The notes under the pieces: generated by a model | What the model saw: only the letters and a program-made list of their open reading frames with translations | The model's database searches: none | What the model was told of the DNA's origin: nothing | Shown: piece after piece, positions 35,503 through 42,413 of the stretch | Layout: each line of letters opens with the position of its first letter | Numbering within the stretch: position 1 is the stretch's first letter | Program-made: the position numbers and the translations under genes | Assembly (NCBI RefSeq): GCF_014132355.1 | Contig: NZ_BLZO01000071.1 | Coordinates: forward strand, 101,778 to 165,777 | Length of the DNA stretch: 64,000 bases | Direction: 5' to 3' | Origin: Okeania sp. KiyG1 | GTDB taxonomy: Bacteria; Cyanobacteriota; Cyanobacteriia; Cyanobacteriales; Microcoleaceae

Positions 35503-35527
35503 TAGGCATTTTTAAGTGCCTATTTTT
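35503..35527 (+). terminator. Intrinsic terminator (TAGGCA stem)
   Basis: TAGGCA and TGCCTA flank an eight-base loop and are followed by TTTTT on the plus strand. It would end the 34,743-35,398 transcript. Confidence 0.55.
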
Positions 35528-35580
35528 ATATCTATTATCGCATTATCTTAAGCTTAGACTAGAATTGACTTTTGAAACAA

Positions 35581-35628
35581 CCCCTAATAGCTGAAGGGTA
35601 ATTACAGGAAGAGTTAGGGGCGTTTTTT
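35581..35628 (+). terminator. Intrinsic terminator (CCCCTAA stem)
   Basis: CCCCTAA and TTAGGGG arms enclose a 26-base loop with inner pairing and are followed by CGTTTTTT. The downstream bases to 35,720 contain another CCCCCTATTAGTAAGGGG hairpin and a GC-rich block (GGCACCCCAGGGGTCCCC). The whole spacer is a candidate replication or packaging region. Confidence 0.5.
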
Positions 35629-35863
35629 ATGGCAATTTAACCCCCTATTAGTAAGGGGTTAAAATGTCATGGCCTCGTCGGCACCCCAGGGGTCCCCGCC
35701 TCCTTCGGCCTTCTTATTTTTTACTCCTAATTAAATATTTTTCTTGAGATAAAAATCACTATTGAATAAATTGGACTTACCAAGTTTTGTATTATGTACA
35801 GTGACAACAGAACTGTTTAGTGTACAATAGAATGAACAGTAAACTGAACAGGATACAAAACAA

Positions 35864-36463
35864 ATGATTGTCCAAGAATTACTATTAAGGTATGGCCTAA
35901 GCTCTCGCGCAGCGTTATACACCAGGTTAAAAATTCTAGAAATTGAATTAGCGAAAGATAATAATGATAAAGCTTTTGCAACTTCAAAACAATTAAAAGA
36001 GTTAGATATGTTGCACGAACATATTAAGGCTGGTAATAAAATGTCCACATTTGTTAGAGAAGTTAAAGCAGATGTAGTATATGGCAAGACTAAACAGTAC
36101 AGTGAACAGTACAGTGAACAGTACAGTGAACAAGAAAAGTCCAAATTTGGCTCCATCACTGAACAGTTCACAGAACAGACCACAGTACAAAGTAAAAATA
36201 AAAGTGCTGAAATTCTTTTAGAAAATATAATAGGAGCAATTATTCATAATATGAATCCCCGTGAAAATTCACTTCAAATGCACAGAGATTTGAAAGAATG
36301 TTCAGAAGAAAAATGGTTACTTACTACTAAGCAATTAGAAGAATTAATAGGAAGAAAACCCAGGAAATTAAAAGATAAAAATTATTATATTTTTGGAGGG
36401 TGGAAGTTTGTAGTAACAGGAAAGTCAGGGAGTCAAAATCTTTGGCAAGTTGAAAAGTTGTAG
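35864..36463 (+). CDS. Predicted DNA-binding protein with internal QYSE repeats
   Basis: This 199-residue protein has an N-terminal helix-turn-helix-like part (VQELLLRYGLSSRAALYTRL) suited to DNA recognition. A helical middle is followed by a low-complexity linker with tandem SEQYSEQYSEQ, then a C-terminal domain (WLLTTKQLEELIGRKPRKL and IFGGWKFVVTGKSG). Plasmid- or phage-encoded MerR/HTH-like control proteins have this flavour, but I cannot assign a family. Its DNA is notable: the ACAGTACAGTGA repeats in the linker (36,096-36,130) resemble strings in the promoter just upstream (TGTACAGTGACAACAG and GTACAATAG), so it may bind its own gene. Confidence 0.55.
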   Translation: MIVQELLLRYGLSSRAALYTRLKILEIELAKDNNDKAFATSKQLKELDMLHEHIKAGNKMSTFVREVKADVVYGKTKQYSEQYSEQYSEQEKSKFGSITEQFTEQTTVQSKNKSAEILLENIIGAIIHNMNPRENSLQMHRDLKECSEEKWLLTTKQLEELIGRKPRKLKDKNYYIFGGWKFVVTGKSGSQNLWQVEKL

Positions 36464-37070
36464 AAAAGGACAAAAAAGTTTGAAAGCTCAAAGAATACTA
36501 TAGTCGAAGAACACACAATCTAGGCCGCTACGCTAAATCTTTTCCCCAACACGACCCTACAAAATCTAATGTAAAAAGCAAAGGTTGTTGGTGGACGGGT
36601 CGGTTGGGTCGCTGACGCTAAAAGATTTGCCTAGATTGTGTTCAGCTTAAATTGTTACAGATAGGTTAAAAAATAAATGAATGATTGAAAAGTAAAAGCC
36701 TTATATATCAATGATTATAGTCAACACGCACCTAGGAAGCTGTGTCAAATATATGTGTATCAATGTAAAGTATATTTTCCCCATTGTCGCGATCGCTTTT
36801 CCTGGAAATTTTTTTCCACTTGGAAAGTTTAAAGAAGTAGCTAGGGGTAGTTTGAGGGTGCTAAGAGCAATGATTTATAATATCTCTGAGAAAAGAATAA
36901 TCAAAAAATCTATGTAACCCCGATTAGCTCGTGATTTATGGAAGAATTACTACGAGGAGTTCTTATTTTTTTGTTGGGTGCTGAGAAGAATGAATTTTAA
37001 TTCTATAGTCACCAACAAAAGGGAGTAGGGGTAATAGGAGAGAATTTTTCTACAGTAAGATTAATTGGAC
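36464..37070. other. Spacer within the prophage, no convincing gene
   Basis: It contains the hairpin element at 36,509-36,643. A 68-codon frame at 36,711-36,917 lacks a ribosome binding site and good codon character. A GCGATCGC site lies at 36,788. The GAGTAGGGGTAATAGGAG stretch at 37,022 is low complexity. Confidence 0.4.
36509..36643. repeat. 135-bp inverted-repeat element inside the prophage
   Basis: The left arm GAACACACAATCTAGGC, then AAATCTTTT after nine extra bases, is mirrored by AAAAGATTTGCCTAGATTGT then GTTC on the right. The central loop is GC-richer. It could be a MITE picked up by the phage or a functional hairpin such as a packaging signal. Confidence 0.5.
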
Positions 37071-37096
37071 ATAAAAAAAAAGGCGATCGCTCGCCT
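37071..37096 (-). terminator. Terminator of the 37.1-37.8 kb minus-strand gene
   Basis: On the minus strand AGGCGA, GCGA, TCGCCT forms a short GC-rich stem followed by a run of ten T. It lies 30 bases after the stop of the 37,126 gene. The stem is built around a HIP1 octamer. Confidence 0.6.
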
Positions 37097-37125
37097 AGTC
37101 GAAGCATTTGTCTAATAGAATTAAC

Positions 37126-37821
37126 CTAAAATATTATATCGTCTACTAAATCTTCTATTTGACTAGCTGAATATCCGGCTTTAATCATTTCTTCCACTAT
37201 TGATTTTTGAGTGTTGGAAATTTTGGTCTTTTTAACTCGACGCTGGTACTCGTCACGGCAAAAATACCAAGTAATTGCTCCAGAGGTTTTACTTTCATAT
37301 TTATCTAACCACCCAGATGCTGCTTTGGTATTTTTACTACCTGGAGGTTTTCCTCCTTTGTTCCTGGGTAAGTTGTTAGTTTTTGCTCCGGATGCCTGGA
37401 GATTTTCGGAGCAAATACTACCCTCAGATGTTTCGGAGCAAATACTGTTTTTTGTTGATATATCTAGTTTAGATAGTATTTGCTCCAAAGGTTGCTTGTC
37501 TAGTATTTGCTCCAAAAAGTTCATGTCAACTCGCCCACCGATAGACTGATATCTATTGATTAATTTTTTAATGTTGGCCTTGATAGAGTCTGGGGTGATG
37601 GAAGGTTTTTTAGATGCTGGAACTTTTGGGAGGTAGGCTAGTTTAACTTTTGTGTTAAGTAGTTTTATCCTACCCATTATTTCTCCGGTGTCCACTACTA
37701 ATTCTCCGGTGTCAGGGTTGAATTTTTCTATTTGATAGGTTTGGCCTTTGAGATTGATTTTTCTTGTATTGAGTCGGGTGGTGTTGATTTCTATTAAGTC
37801 TCCTGTAGCTACTATGGCCAT
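37126..37821 (-). CDS. Hypothetical DNA-binding-like protein carrying a symmetric site array
   Basis: I choose ATG 37,821 (MAIVATGDLIEINTTRLNTR), giving 231 residues; an upstream ATG at 37,878 is also open. The N-terminal 80 residues are beta-rich (KINLKGQTYQIEKFNPDTGE), like a small barrel. A helical stretch (IKANIKKLINRYQSIGGRVD), duplicated LEQIL and SICSE elements, and a basic linker (RNKGGKPPGSKNTK) lead to a C-terminal helix-turn-helix-like part (SIVEEMIKAGYSASQIEDLV). I do not recognise the family. The codons for the LEQIL and SICSE segments form four copies of GGAGCAAATACT in exact mirror symmetry (37,408-37,513), which suggests that the gene contains its own protein-binding locus. 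Confidence 0.55.
   Translation of the reverse strand: MAIVATGDLIEINTTRLNTRKINLKGQTYQIEKFNPDTGELVVDTGEIMGRIKLLNTKVKLAYLPKVPASKKPSITPDSIKANIKKLINRYQSIGGRVDMNFLEQILDKQPLEQILSKLDISTKNSICSETSEGSICSENLQASGAKTNNLPRNKGGKPPGSKNTKAASGWLDKYESKTSGAITWYFCRDEYQRRVKKTKISNTQKSIVEEMIKAGYSASQIEDLVDDIIF
37408..37513. promoter_or_regulatory. Mirror-symmetric array of four GGAGCAAATACT sites
   Basis: Two direct copies (37,408-37,419 and 37,435-37,446) and two inverted copies (37,475-37,486 and 37,502-37,513) are spaced 27 bases within each pair. They are exactly symmetric about 37,460.5. They lie inside a coding sequence. Such geometry is typical of iterons, centromere-like partition sites or recombinase-binding sites. 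Confidence 0.55.
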
Positions 37822-37908
37822 TTGATTACTCCTAGATGTGGCGATCGCTTTTTTCGATACATGAAAAATGCCGACCACTTATTGGGCGATCGGCATTGGT
37901 GATAGTTT

Positions 37909-38049
37909 TTATTCTGATGCACTTATGGAACCTGATATTTGACTCTTTAACAGAGAAAGTTCTTGTTCAAATTTTTCAGTGAACTGTTGATTTTCTTCTA
38001 ACCCTTTTTCCAATATGCCACGGTGTGCATCAACATATTTGTAAAACAT
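37909..38049 (-). CDS. Short coiled-coil protein downstream of the RHH gene
   Basis: The last 62 codons of a longer frame encode a convincing coiled coil (LANQLELLTQMFYKYVDAHR, EKFEQELSLLKSQISG). I mark ATG 38,049 as a minimal start; a TTG near 38,064 or an overlapping start inside the RHH gene are alternatives. The upstream part of the same frame overlaps the ribbon-helix-helix gene antiparallel in phase and looks like noise. It may be the partner of the RHH protein in a small operon, but no known antitoxin-toxin pair is recognised. Confidence 0.4.
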   Translation of the reverse strand: MFYKYVDAHRGILEKGLEENQQFTEKFEQELSLLKSQISGSISASE

Positions 38050-38075
38050 TTGTGTTAACAGTTCCAATTGGTTGG

Positions 38076-38291
38076 CTAGTTTTTTAAAATCTCCCCCTCT
38101 TCCAATGTCGTTATCGTCTGAGATTTTGCCTCCATCTGCTCCCGTATTATCTGCTCGACTACCTGACTGCGACTCACTTCTGGTTCGATTTGAGAAGCCA
38201 ACATTTGTAAGTAGTCCAGCGCTGTCCGAGTCAAACTGACTGAGGTTGAATATTTCGGTTCGTTGTAATGTTTCGGGCTGATTTTGGGCAT
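38076..38291 (-). CDS. Ribbon-helix-helix (CopG-like) DNA-binding protein (71 aa)
   Basis: The central stretch YSTSVSLTRTALDYLQMLAS, then SRSQVVEQIIREQM, fits the beta-strand, helix, helix pattern of RHH repressors, which control plasmid copy number, partition or toxin-antitoxin genes. It starts at ATG 38,291. Directly upstream are four TAGCAATA half-sites (38,322-38,395) that are likely its operator, lying between it and the divergent gene at 38,453. It probably autoregulates and controls the plus-strand pair. The assignment to the RHH fold is good; the regulated process is inferred. Confidence 0.65.
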   Translation of the reverse strand: MPKISPKHYNEPKYSTSVSLTRTALDYLQMLASQIEPEVSRSQVVEQIIREQMEAKSQTITTLEEGEILKN

Positions 38292-38321
38292 CTTGATTAT
38301 TTAAACAACTCATACATATTC

Positions 38322-38395
38322 TAGCAATATGATATAGACTAAACATACAAACATTCTAGCAATAATATATTGCTATTACAACATTATATTGCTAA
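38322..38395. promoter_or_regulatory. Operator cluster of TAGCAATA half-sites
   Basis: CTAGCAATATGATA (38,321), the near-palindrome TAGCAATAATATATTGCTA (38,357-38,375) and ATATTGCTAAG (38,386) give four half-sites. They lie in the divergent promoter between the RHH gene and 38,453. The spacing suits cooperative binding by RHH dimers. Confidence 0.55.
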
Positions 38396-38452
38396 GATAA
38401 ATATATACAAAAAAATAAGCTATAAGGCCATTAACCTAAAGGAGCAGGATTA

Positions 38453-38959
38453 ATGAAAAAACTCAAACTCAAGTACATGAAGCGGAGAATCTACAAACTA
38501 GGAATCTCCCCAGCAGAAGTACGTAGTAAATTTGGCGACTTGAGATTCCGCAAAACCTGGGAAGCTGCTTATGCACACTACATAAAGAATGAGGTTGTGA
38601 CCACCCAGCAGAGTCAACCAAAAGACAATGAGTGTAAGGTTGTTCCAGTTAGGCCAGTAATTGAGAAAGTAGTAAATCGCGATCGCGACAGTGGAAACGA
38701 ATTCTATCGCGACTATAAGAAAGACAAAAATGGACAATTCTTATTATTTAATATAGAAGCTTACAGACAAAATAATGTCATTCCATTCAAACCAACCATC
38801 CGCAAAGGCAGAGTCAAAAGACAGAAAAGCTTTAGTCAAGGTAAGAAATTGTTATTATTTGAAGTTGAGAGAATTAAAGCCTACGCTAAGTCAGATAATT
38901 TATGGGCTGAAGAGTTTCCAGAAATTGCTAATATGTTTGAACAGTGGGCAAGAATTTAA
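38453..38959 (+). CDS. Basic hypothetical protein of the prophage (168 aa)
   Basis: This lysine- and arginine-rich protein (MKKLKLKYMKRRIYKLGISP, RKGRVKRQKSFSQGKK) is predicted to bind nucleic acid, with no recognisable domain. A good AAAGGAGCAGG ribosome binding site lies nine bases before the ATG. Its TAA is followed at once by the ATG of the next gene, so the two are an operon, probably under the RHH operator upstream. It might act in replication or packaging. Confidence 0.55.
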   Translation: MKKLKLKYMKRRIYKLGISPAEVRSKFGDLRFRKTWEAAYAHYIKNEVVTTQQSQPKDNECKVVPVRPVIEKVVNRDRDSGNEFYRDYKKDKNGQFLLFNIEAYRQNNVIPFKPTIRKGRVKRQKSFSQGKKLLLFEVERIKAYAKSDNLWAEEFPEIANMFEQWARI

Positions 38960-39988
38960 ATGAGGAAAATTCCACTACCAATATTTGAAGAAATAATTGT
39001 TGATAAAGACACTCCAGAGTGGATAAAATCCATCGAAAAATGTCGGAATAAATATGAATTATCTTCATGTGGTACTGAAGAATTACATCAATCTTTACTT
39101 GATAGCTCCTACAACTACATTAAATTTGGTATCAAAATTAAAGCAGCAATTCAAAATAAACTATACATTAAGAAAGGCTTTAAGACTTTTGAAGAATATT
39201 GCCTCAAAGTTTTCAGAATGTCTGAACCGTATTGTCGAAAAATTATGCGGGCTGCCCGTATGGCAATTATATTGATAAGATGTGGATTTAAAGAGCTGCC
39301 AAGATGTATCTCTCATGCCTACAAATTTGCTGAATTAGTGTCTGATAGACAAGGGAAACGCACTAATGAAGAAATTAAAATTGCTGCACAGAAATGGCAA
39401 GATGTATTAGATGCTGCTGAAATTTCTAAGACTCCTATCACTACTAATTTTATTCTTAAAGTCTTAGAGCCTAATTCATATACTCCATTTAAGGCTAAAT
39501 TTAGTGAAGCAATTTATGATGCTTTGAGAGAATTAACTAATTTTTGGAGTTGGAAAAATAATTCAGAAGTTGATATAAATCAGTATCTCAGCATCACAAT
39601 TGAACAAAGTTATTTACAATTAATTAATTCTCAAGAGTATCAAGAATATCAGGAAAGTGCTTATAAATATAAAGACCAGGAAGTTGATGAGTATTATTCA
39701 GTAAATGGTGGAAATAAAGTATCTAGAGAAGAAATAATACAGACAGTCTCAAAGGAACATTTAGAAGATGAATCAGAGGAAACTTCTACAGTAGTTGAGA
39801 CTGAAACTAACAATTCAGTTGTAAGATATAACTCTGAAATAACTTTGGCTAAAGCTTTTAGTCATCCAATAAAGTACTTGGAAAAGTTAAGGGTTAGTAA
39901 ACCTCATCTTTCAGAACAAGTTGACCATTATATCAAGTTTGTATTAGAGAAAAATGAGAATGAAAGATATGGAGACAGACCTCCGTGA
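38960..39988 (+). CDS. Plasmid-type DNA-binding protein (ParB/KorB-like HTH region)
   Basis: This 342-residue protein has IKKGFKTFEEYCLKVFRMSE, then PYCRKIMRAARMAIIL. That is the pattern of a helix-turn-helix found in replicon-encoded ParB/KorB-like or DUF3102-like proteins (a -FEEYC-R-GIS---AY-LI-A style motif). The C-terminal part is acidic and low complexity, then ends in a helix (HPIKYLEKLRVSKPHLSEQV). ATG directly follows the previous stop. It probably helps maintain or regulate the element. The match is to a style of motif, not to a specific named protein. Confidence 0.55.
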   Translation: MRKIPLPIFEEIIVDKDTPEWIKSIEKCRNKYELSSCGTEELHQSLLDSSYNYIKFGIKIKAAIQNKLYIKKGFKTFEEYCLKVFRMSEPYCRKIMRAARMAIILIRCGFKELPRCISHAYKFAELVSDRQGKRTNEEIKIAAQKWQDVLDAAEISKTPITTNFILKVLEPNSYTPFKAKFSEAIYDALRELTNFWSWKNNSEVDINQYLSITIEQSYLQLINSQEYQEYQESAYKYKDQEVDEYYSVNGGNKVSREEIIQTVSKEHLEDESEETSTVVETETNNSVVRYNSEITLAKAFSHPIKYLEKLRVSKPHLSEQVDHYIKFVLEKNENERYGDRPP

Positions 39989-40267
39989 TTGGAAATAAAT
40001 ACCTTCTAAAAGACCTGCCTGATGATTTAACCAGCAGGAATTAATGAAACGGCTATTGATTTAGCTGTTGCAGGTTTACCTGCATATACTCAGTAAGTTA
40101 CCTGCTTTGTAAGTAAAGTGAGCGTTTACGCTTTTGCCTCTTTATGAGCAACCTTACTGAGTTTATAAACACTGTACTTTGAGAGTAAAGTAAATGGTTA
40201 TTGCAACCGTTTTCAGGTGATTTGTGAGTACATTGTTTTTTTCTTTAATTTGATATCACCACGACAA
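39989..40267 (+). ncRNA. Structured spacer upstream of the IS110 recombinase, candidate guide (bridge) RNA
   Basis: This 279-base non-coding region contains several hairpins: CCTGC...GCAGG (40,015-40,039), GCAGGTTTACCTGC (40,071), AGCGTTTACGCT, and long arms CTCAGTAAG / CTTACTGAG enclosing 40,089-40,161. It includes TAAGTAAAG (40,110-40,118), also present in the reconstructed empty target. It also includes AGAGTAAA (40,182-40,189), also present at the element's right end. Known IS110 elements encode a bridge RNA with target- and donor-pairing loops beside the recombinase. The order target-then-donor fits, but the assignment is an inference. Confidence 0.35.
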
Positions 40268-41452
40268 ATGAGAAAAACAGTTATTGGAGGCGACATCTGT
40301 AAGTCGTCTATTGTTTGCTGGAAACTTGATGAGATTCCTACTGATTTACGCAAGTATTTTAGAGATAATAAGAGACTTAAGAGAACTGACCCGTTAACTT
40401 TCAACCTCAATTCAGAAAGTGTGGGAAAGTTTGTTGAGTTTTTACAAACTTCTGATGGTTTGGTGATGGAGCCAACTGGAGGCAATTATAGTTATCTGTG
40501 GGCTAAAATTGCTGAGACTCATCAAATACCTGTATTTTGGGTTGGTCATCCAGAGGTTAAGTATTTAAGGAAATCGGAGAGATTACCGGATAAGAATGAC
40601 CAGGCTGATGCAATAGCATTAGCTGTTTATGGTTTGAAACATTGGGATAAGCCGGAAGCCTTTCTTAAGTTTGAGCCGGGCTTGATTAAAGAAATTAACG
40701 ATAGATATTTACAGCTACATTCACTGGCTAGAATTCAATCCCCAATTATTAATCGCTTGAGACAACAAATGGCTAGGGAGTTTCCGGAAGTAGCTCATGT
40801 TAAGTCACTTCCAGCAGGTGATGGTTTATCTCCGCTATGGGCTTGGATTGCTGGTAGAGAAAGGTACACGAATAGAGGAGCTAATAAATATAGTAAAAAG
40901 TATGAAAAATCTGTAGCTCCTCAGTATGGAATAGAGATTTCTGAGTTTTCTAGGTTTTTAGCTAATCAACTGTGTGAATTGCATCTACATGAGTTTTTAC
41001 TCCGGAGAGAGTTAGATAGTTTGGTTTATTCTCCAGAGTTCGATCACTTTAATCAAGTGTTCAATTTATATAATTTTGGTTTAATGGTCCGCGCTATGTT
41101 GTTGGTGCGTTGTTATCCATTTAGTAGATTTGAAAGTGAGGGAGCTTTTAAGAGACGTTTGGGATTTGGTAGAGAGGAAAAATCTTCTGGAGATATGGAA
41201 AGATTTAGTAAGTCTGGTTCTTCTTTGGCTAGGTCTGAATTGTATCTTTGGTGTGTGACTGTTGTGGGAAAAGGAAGACTTATTTCTAGAGTTGGATTGG
41301 AAATAATAGCCAAGTTTGAATACTATAGGGAACAGTTGCAAAAAGACCCTAATAAAGGCCAAAAGTTTACTGATTTAGTCAGGTCTCGAACTGTGGCTTT
41401 TATGTTGAGAAGATTGTTTCGGGACTTGAAAAGAAGTTGCATGAGAAGTTGA
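40268..41452 (+). CDS. IS110/Piv-family DEDD recombinase (probable phage integrase)
   Basis: This 394-residue recombinase starts at ATG 40,268; a GTG frame upstream lies in the structured spacer. The N-terminal RuvC-like DEDD domain has Asp9 (IGGDIC), Glu68 (VMEPTGG), and Asp111/Asp114 (KNDQADA). The C-terminal IS110 transposase domain ends with the serine-rich SKSGSSLARSELYLW (about 314-328), the region of the nucleophilic Ser in this family. IS110/Piv enzymes recombine without long terminal repeats, and some filamentous phages (for example in Neisseria) use them for integration. Position next to the right junction and the clean, in-frame insertion support that role. No other integrase is present in the element. 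Confidence 0.85.
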   Translation: MRKTVIGGDICKSSIVCWKLDEIPTDLRKYFRDNKRLKRTDPLTFNLNSESVGKFVEFLQTSDGLVMEPTGGNYSYLWAKIAETHQIPVFWVGHPEVKYLRKSERLPDKNDQADAIALAVYGLKHWDKPEAFLKFEPGLIKEINDRYLQLHSLARIQSPIINRLRQQMAREFPEVAHVKSLPAGDGLSPLWAWIAGRERYTNRGANKYSKKYEKSVAPQYGIEISEFSRFLANQLCELHLHEFLLRRELDSLVYSPEFDHFNQVFNLYNFGLMVRAMLLVRCYPFSRFESEGAFKRRLGFGREEKSSGDMERFSKSGSSLARSELYLWCVTVVGKGRLISRVGLEIIAKFEYYREQLQKDPNKGQKFTDLVRSRTVAFMLRRLFRDLKRSCMRS

Positions 41453-41809
41453 TATTAAAAGTCGTCTAAAAATATCTCTAAAAATAGTAAATCATTCCTA
41501 AGACATCTAACAATCTTTGTTGTGTTCGTGATGCAATACTAAAATATTTATTAGACAACTTTCTAGCCTTACTAACAAATGTACTATTATTAGACAAGGT
41601 AGAAGCTACATAATGTCTTTCAGAAATTCTGTAATAAAGTTGAATTTTTTGATAATTCTGATTAAAGTAGGCAGAGTATTTAGTTTCATTTTTGTGGTAA
41701 AGAATTTGTTTAGATACTTGAAAACAATTTGTATGAGCGATCGCTATTAATAAAATTCATACTATTATTATGAGCGATCGCTTATACTTTAAACATCAGT
41801 CCCTTGTAG
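41453..41809. other. Right-end region of the prophage with partial minus-strand frame
   Basis: No complete gene is visible. On the minus strand a frame without a start codon (about 41,478-41,741) reads NYQKIQLYYRISERHYVAST and YFSIASRTQQRLLDVLG before a stop, and may be a gene remnant. Two GCGATCGC octamers occur at 41,738 and 41,773. The last bases (CAGTCCCTTGTAG) adjoin the right core and would form half of the phage attachment site. Confidence 0.35.
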
Positions 41810-41815
41810 AGTAAA
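41810..41815 (+). other. attR core (AGTAAA)
   Basis: This is the right junction: element bases end CTTGTAG, and the DUF362 reading frame resumes as AGT AAA GAA GCA ATG. The hexamer is identical to attL, and joining the two restores the host gene without loss or gain of a base. Confidence 0.75.
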
Positions 41816-42361
41816 GAAGCAATGGCCGCAGATGTAATAATTAATTTACCTAAGCTTAAATCCCATGTTCAACTAACTATGACAATGGGAGTAAAAAACT
41901 TATTTGGTTGTGTCCCAGGAAAAATGAAAGCTTGGTGGCATTTAGAGGCAGGTAAAGATGCTCGCCGTTTTGGAAAAATGCTGGTAGAAACAGCAAAAAC
42001 AATTAATCCAGATTTGACTATTATTGATAGTATTATCGCTCAAGAAGGTAATGGTCCTATTGGTGGAGAACCTCGGGAATTAGGTATTTTAGGGGCTTCG
42101 ACAGATGTTTTTGCTCTCGATCAAACATTTATAGAAATTCTCAAAGTAAATCCGGCAGAAGTTCCAACAGTGGCAGTTGCTCGGGAAATGGGATTTTGTT
42201 CTGATTTAAATAAGGTTAATTTTCCATTATTACAACCTGCTGAATTGGAAGTAGAAAATTGGCAGTTACCCACAATTAAGAAACCTATTGATTTTGGAAT
42301 TCCACGCATAGTTAGGTCTACTTTTAAACATCTATATGTTAAGTTTATTCAAGAAAAATGA
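41810..42361 (+). pseudogene. DUF362-family protein, C-terminal half (interrupted by prophage)
   Basis: This is the distal half of the gene that begins at 28,670. An internal ATG at 41,822 would allow a 179-residue product (MAADVIINLPKLKSHVQLTM). The signature LPKLKSH and GVKNLFGCVPGKMKAWWH motifs of DUF362 are here, as are IIDSIIAQEGNGPIGGEPRE and the usual end. The proximal motifs are 12.7 kb away. The two halves are in the same frame at the AGTAAA core and make 312 residues together. Expression of this half alone is unlikely to be useful. Precise excision would restore the gene, as happens for developmentally excised elements in some cyanobacteria. Confidence 0.85.
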
Positions 42362-42413
42362 ATACTTATATCAATCCTAAATCATTATGACTAATAGGCA
42401 TCTCTGAAAAAGA

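Larger units (their letters stand above)
29057..41815. mobile_element. Integrated filamentous-phage-like element (inovirus), 12.75 kb
   Basis: The insertion is bounded by AGTAAA at 29,057-29,062 and 41,810-41,815, and it splits a DUF362 gene precisely and in frame. Inside, a compact minus-strand operon (34,536 to 29,512) encodes proteins matching the inovirus plan: small signal-peptide and single-span coat-like proteins, a pIII-like anchored protein, a pVIII-like major coat protein, a Zot-type ATPase and a rolling-circle Rep. The right half carries regulators, a ribbon-helix-helix protein, plasmid-like DNA-binding proteins and an IS110-family recombinase as likely integrase. No secretin is present, so export would need a host secretin. 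The element is more AT-rich than its flanks. Damage to the Zot gene leaves its activity uncertain. Confidence 0.82.

Noticed and set aside
36711-36917. 68-codon plus-strand frame in the prophage
   Set aside because: It has no ribosome binding site, mixed composition and a GCGATCGC site, and it lies in a spacer without operon context.
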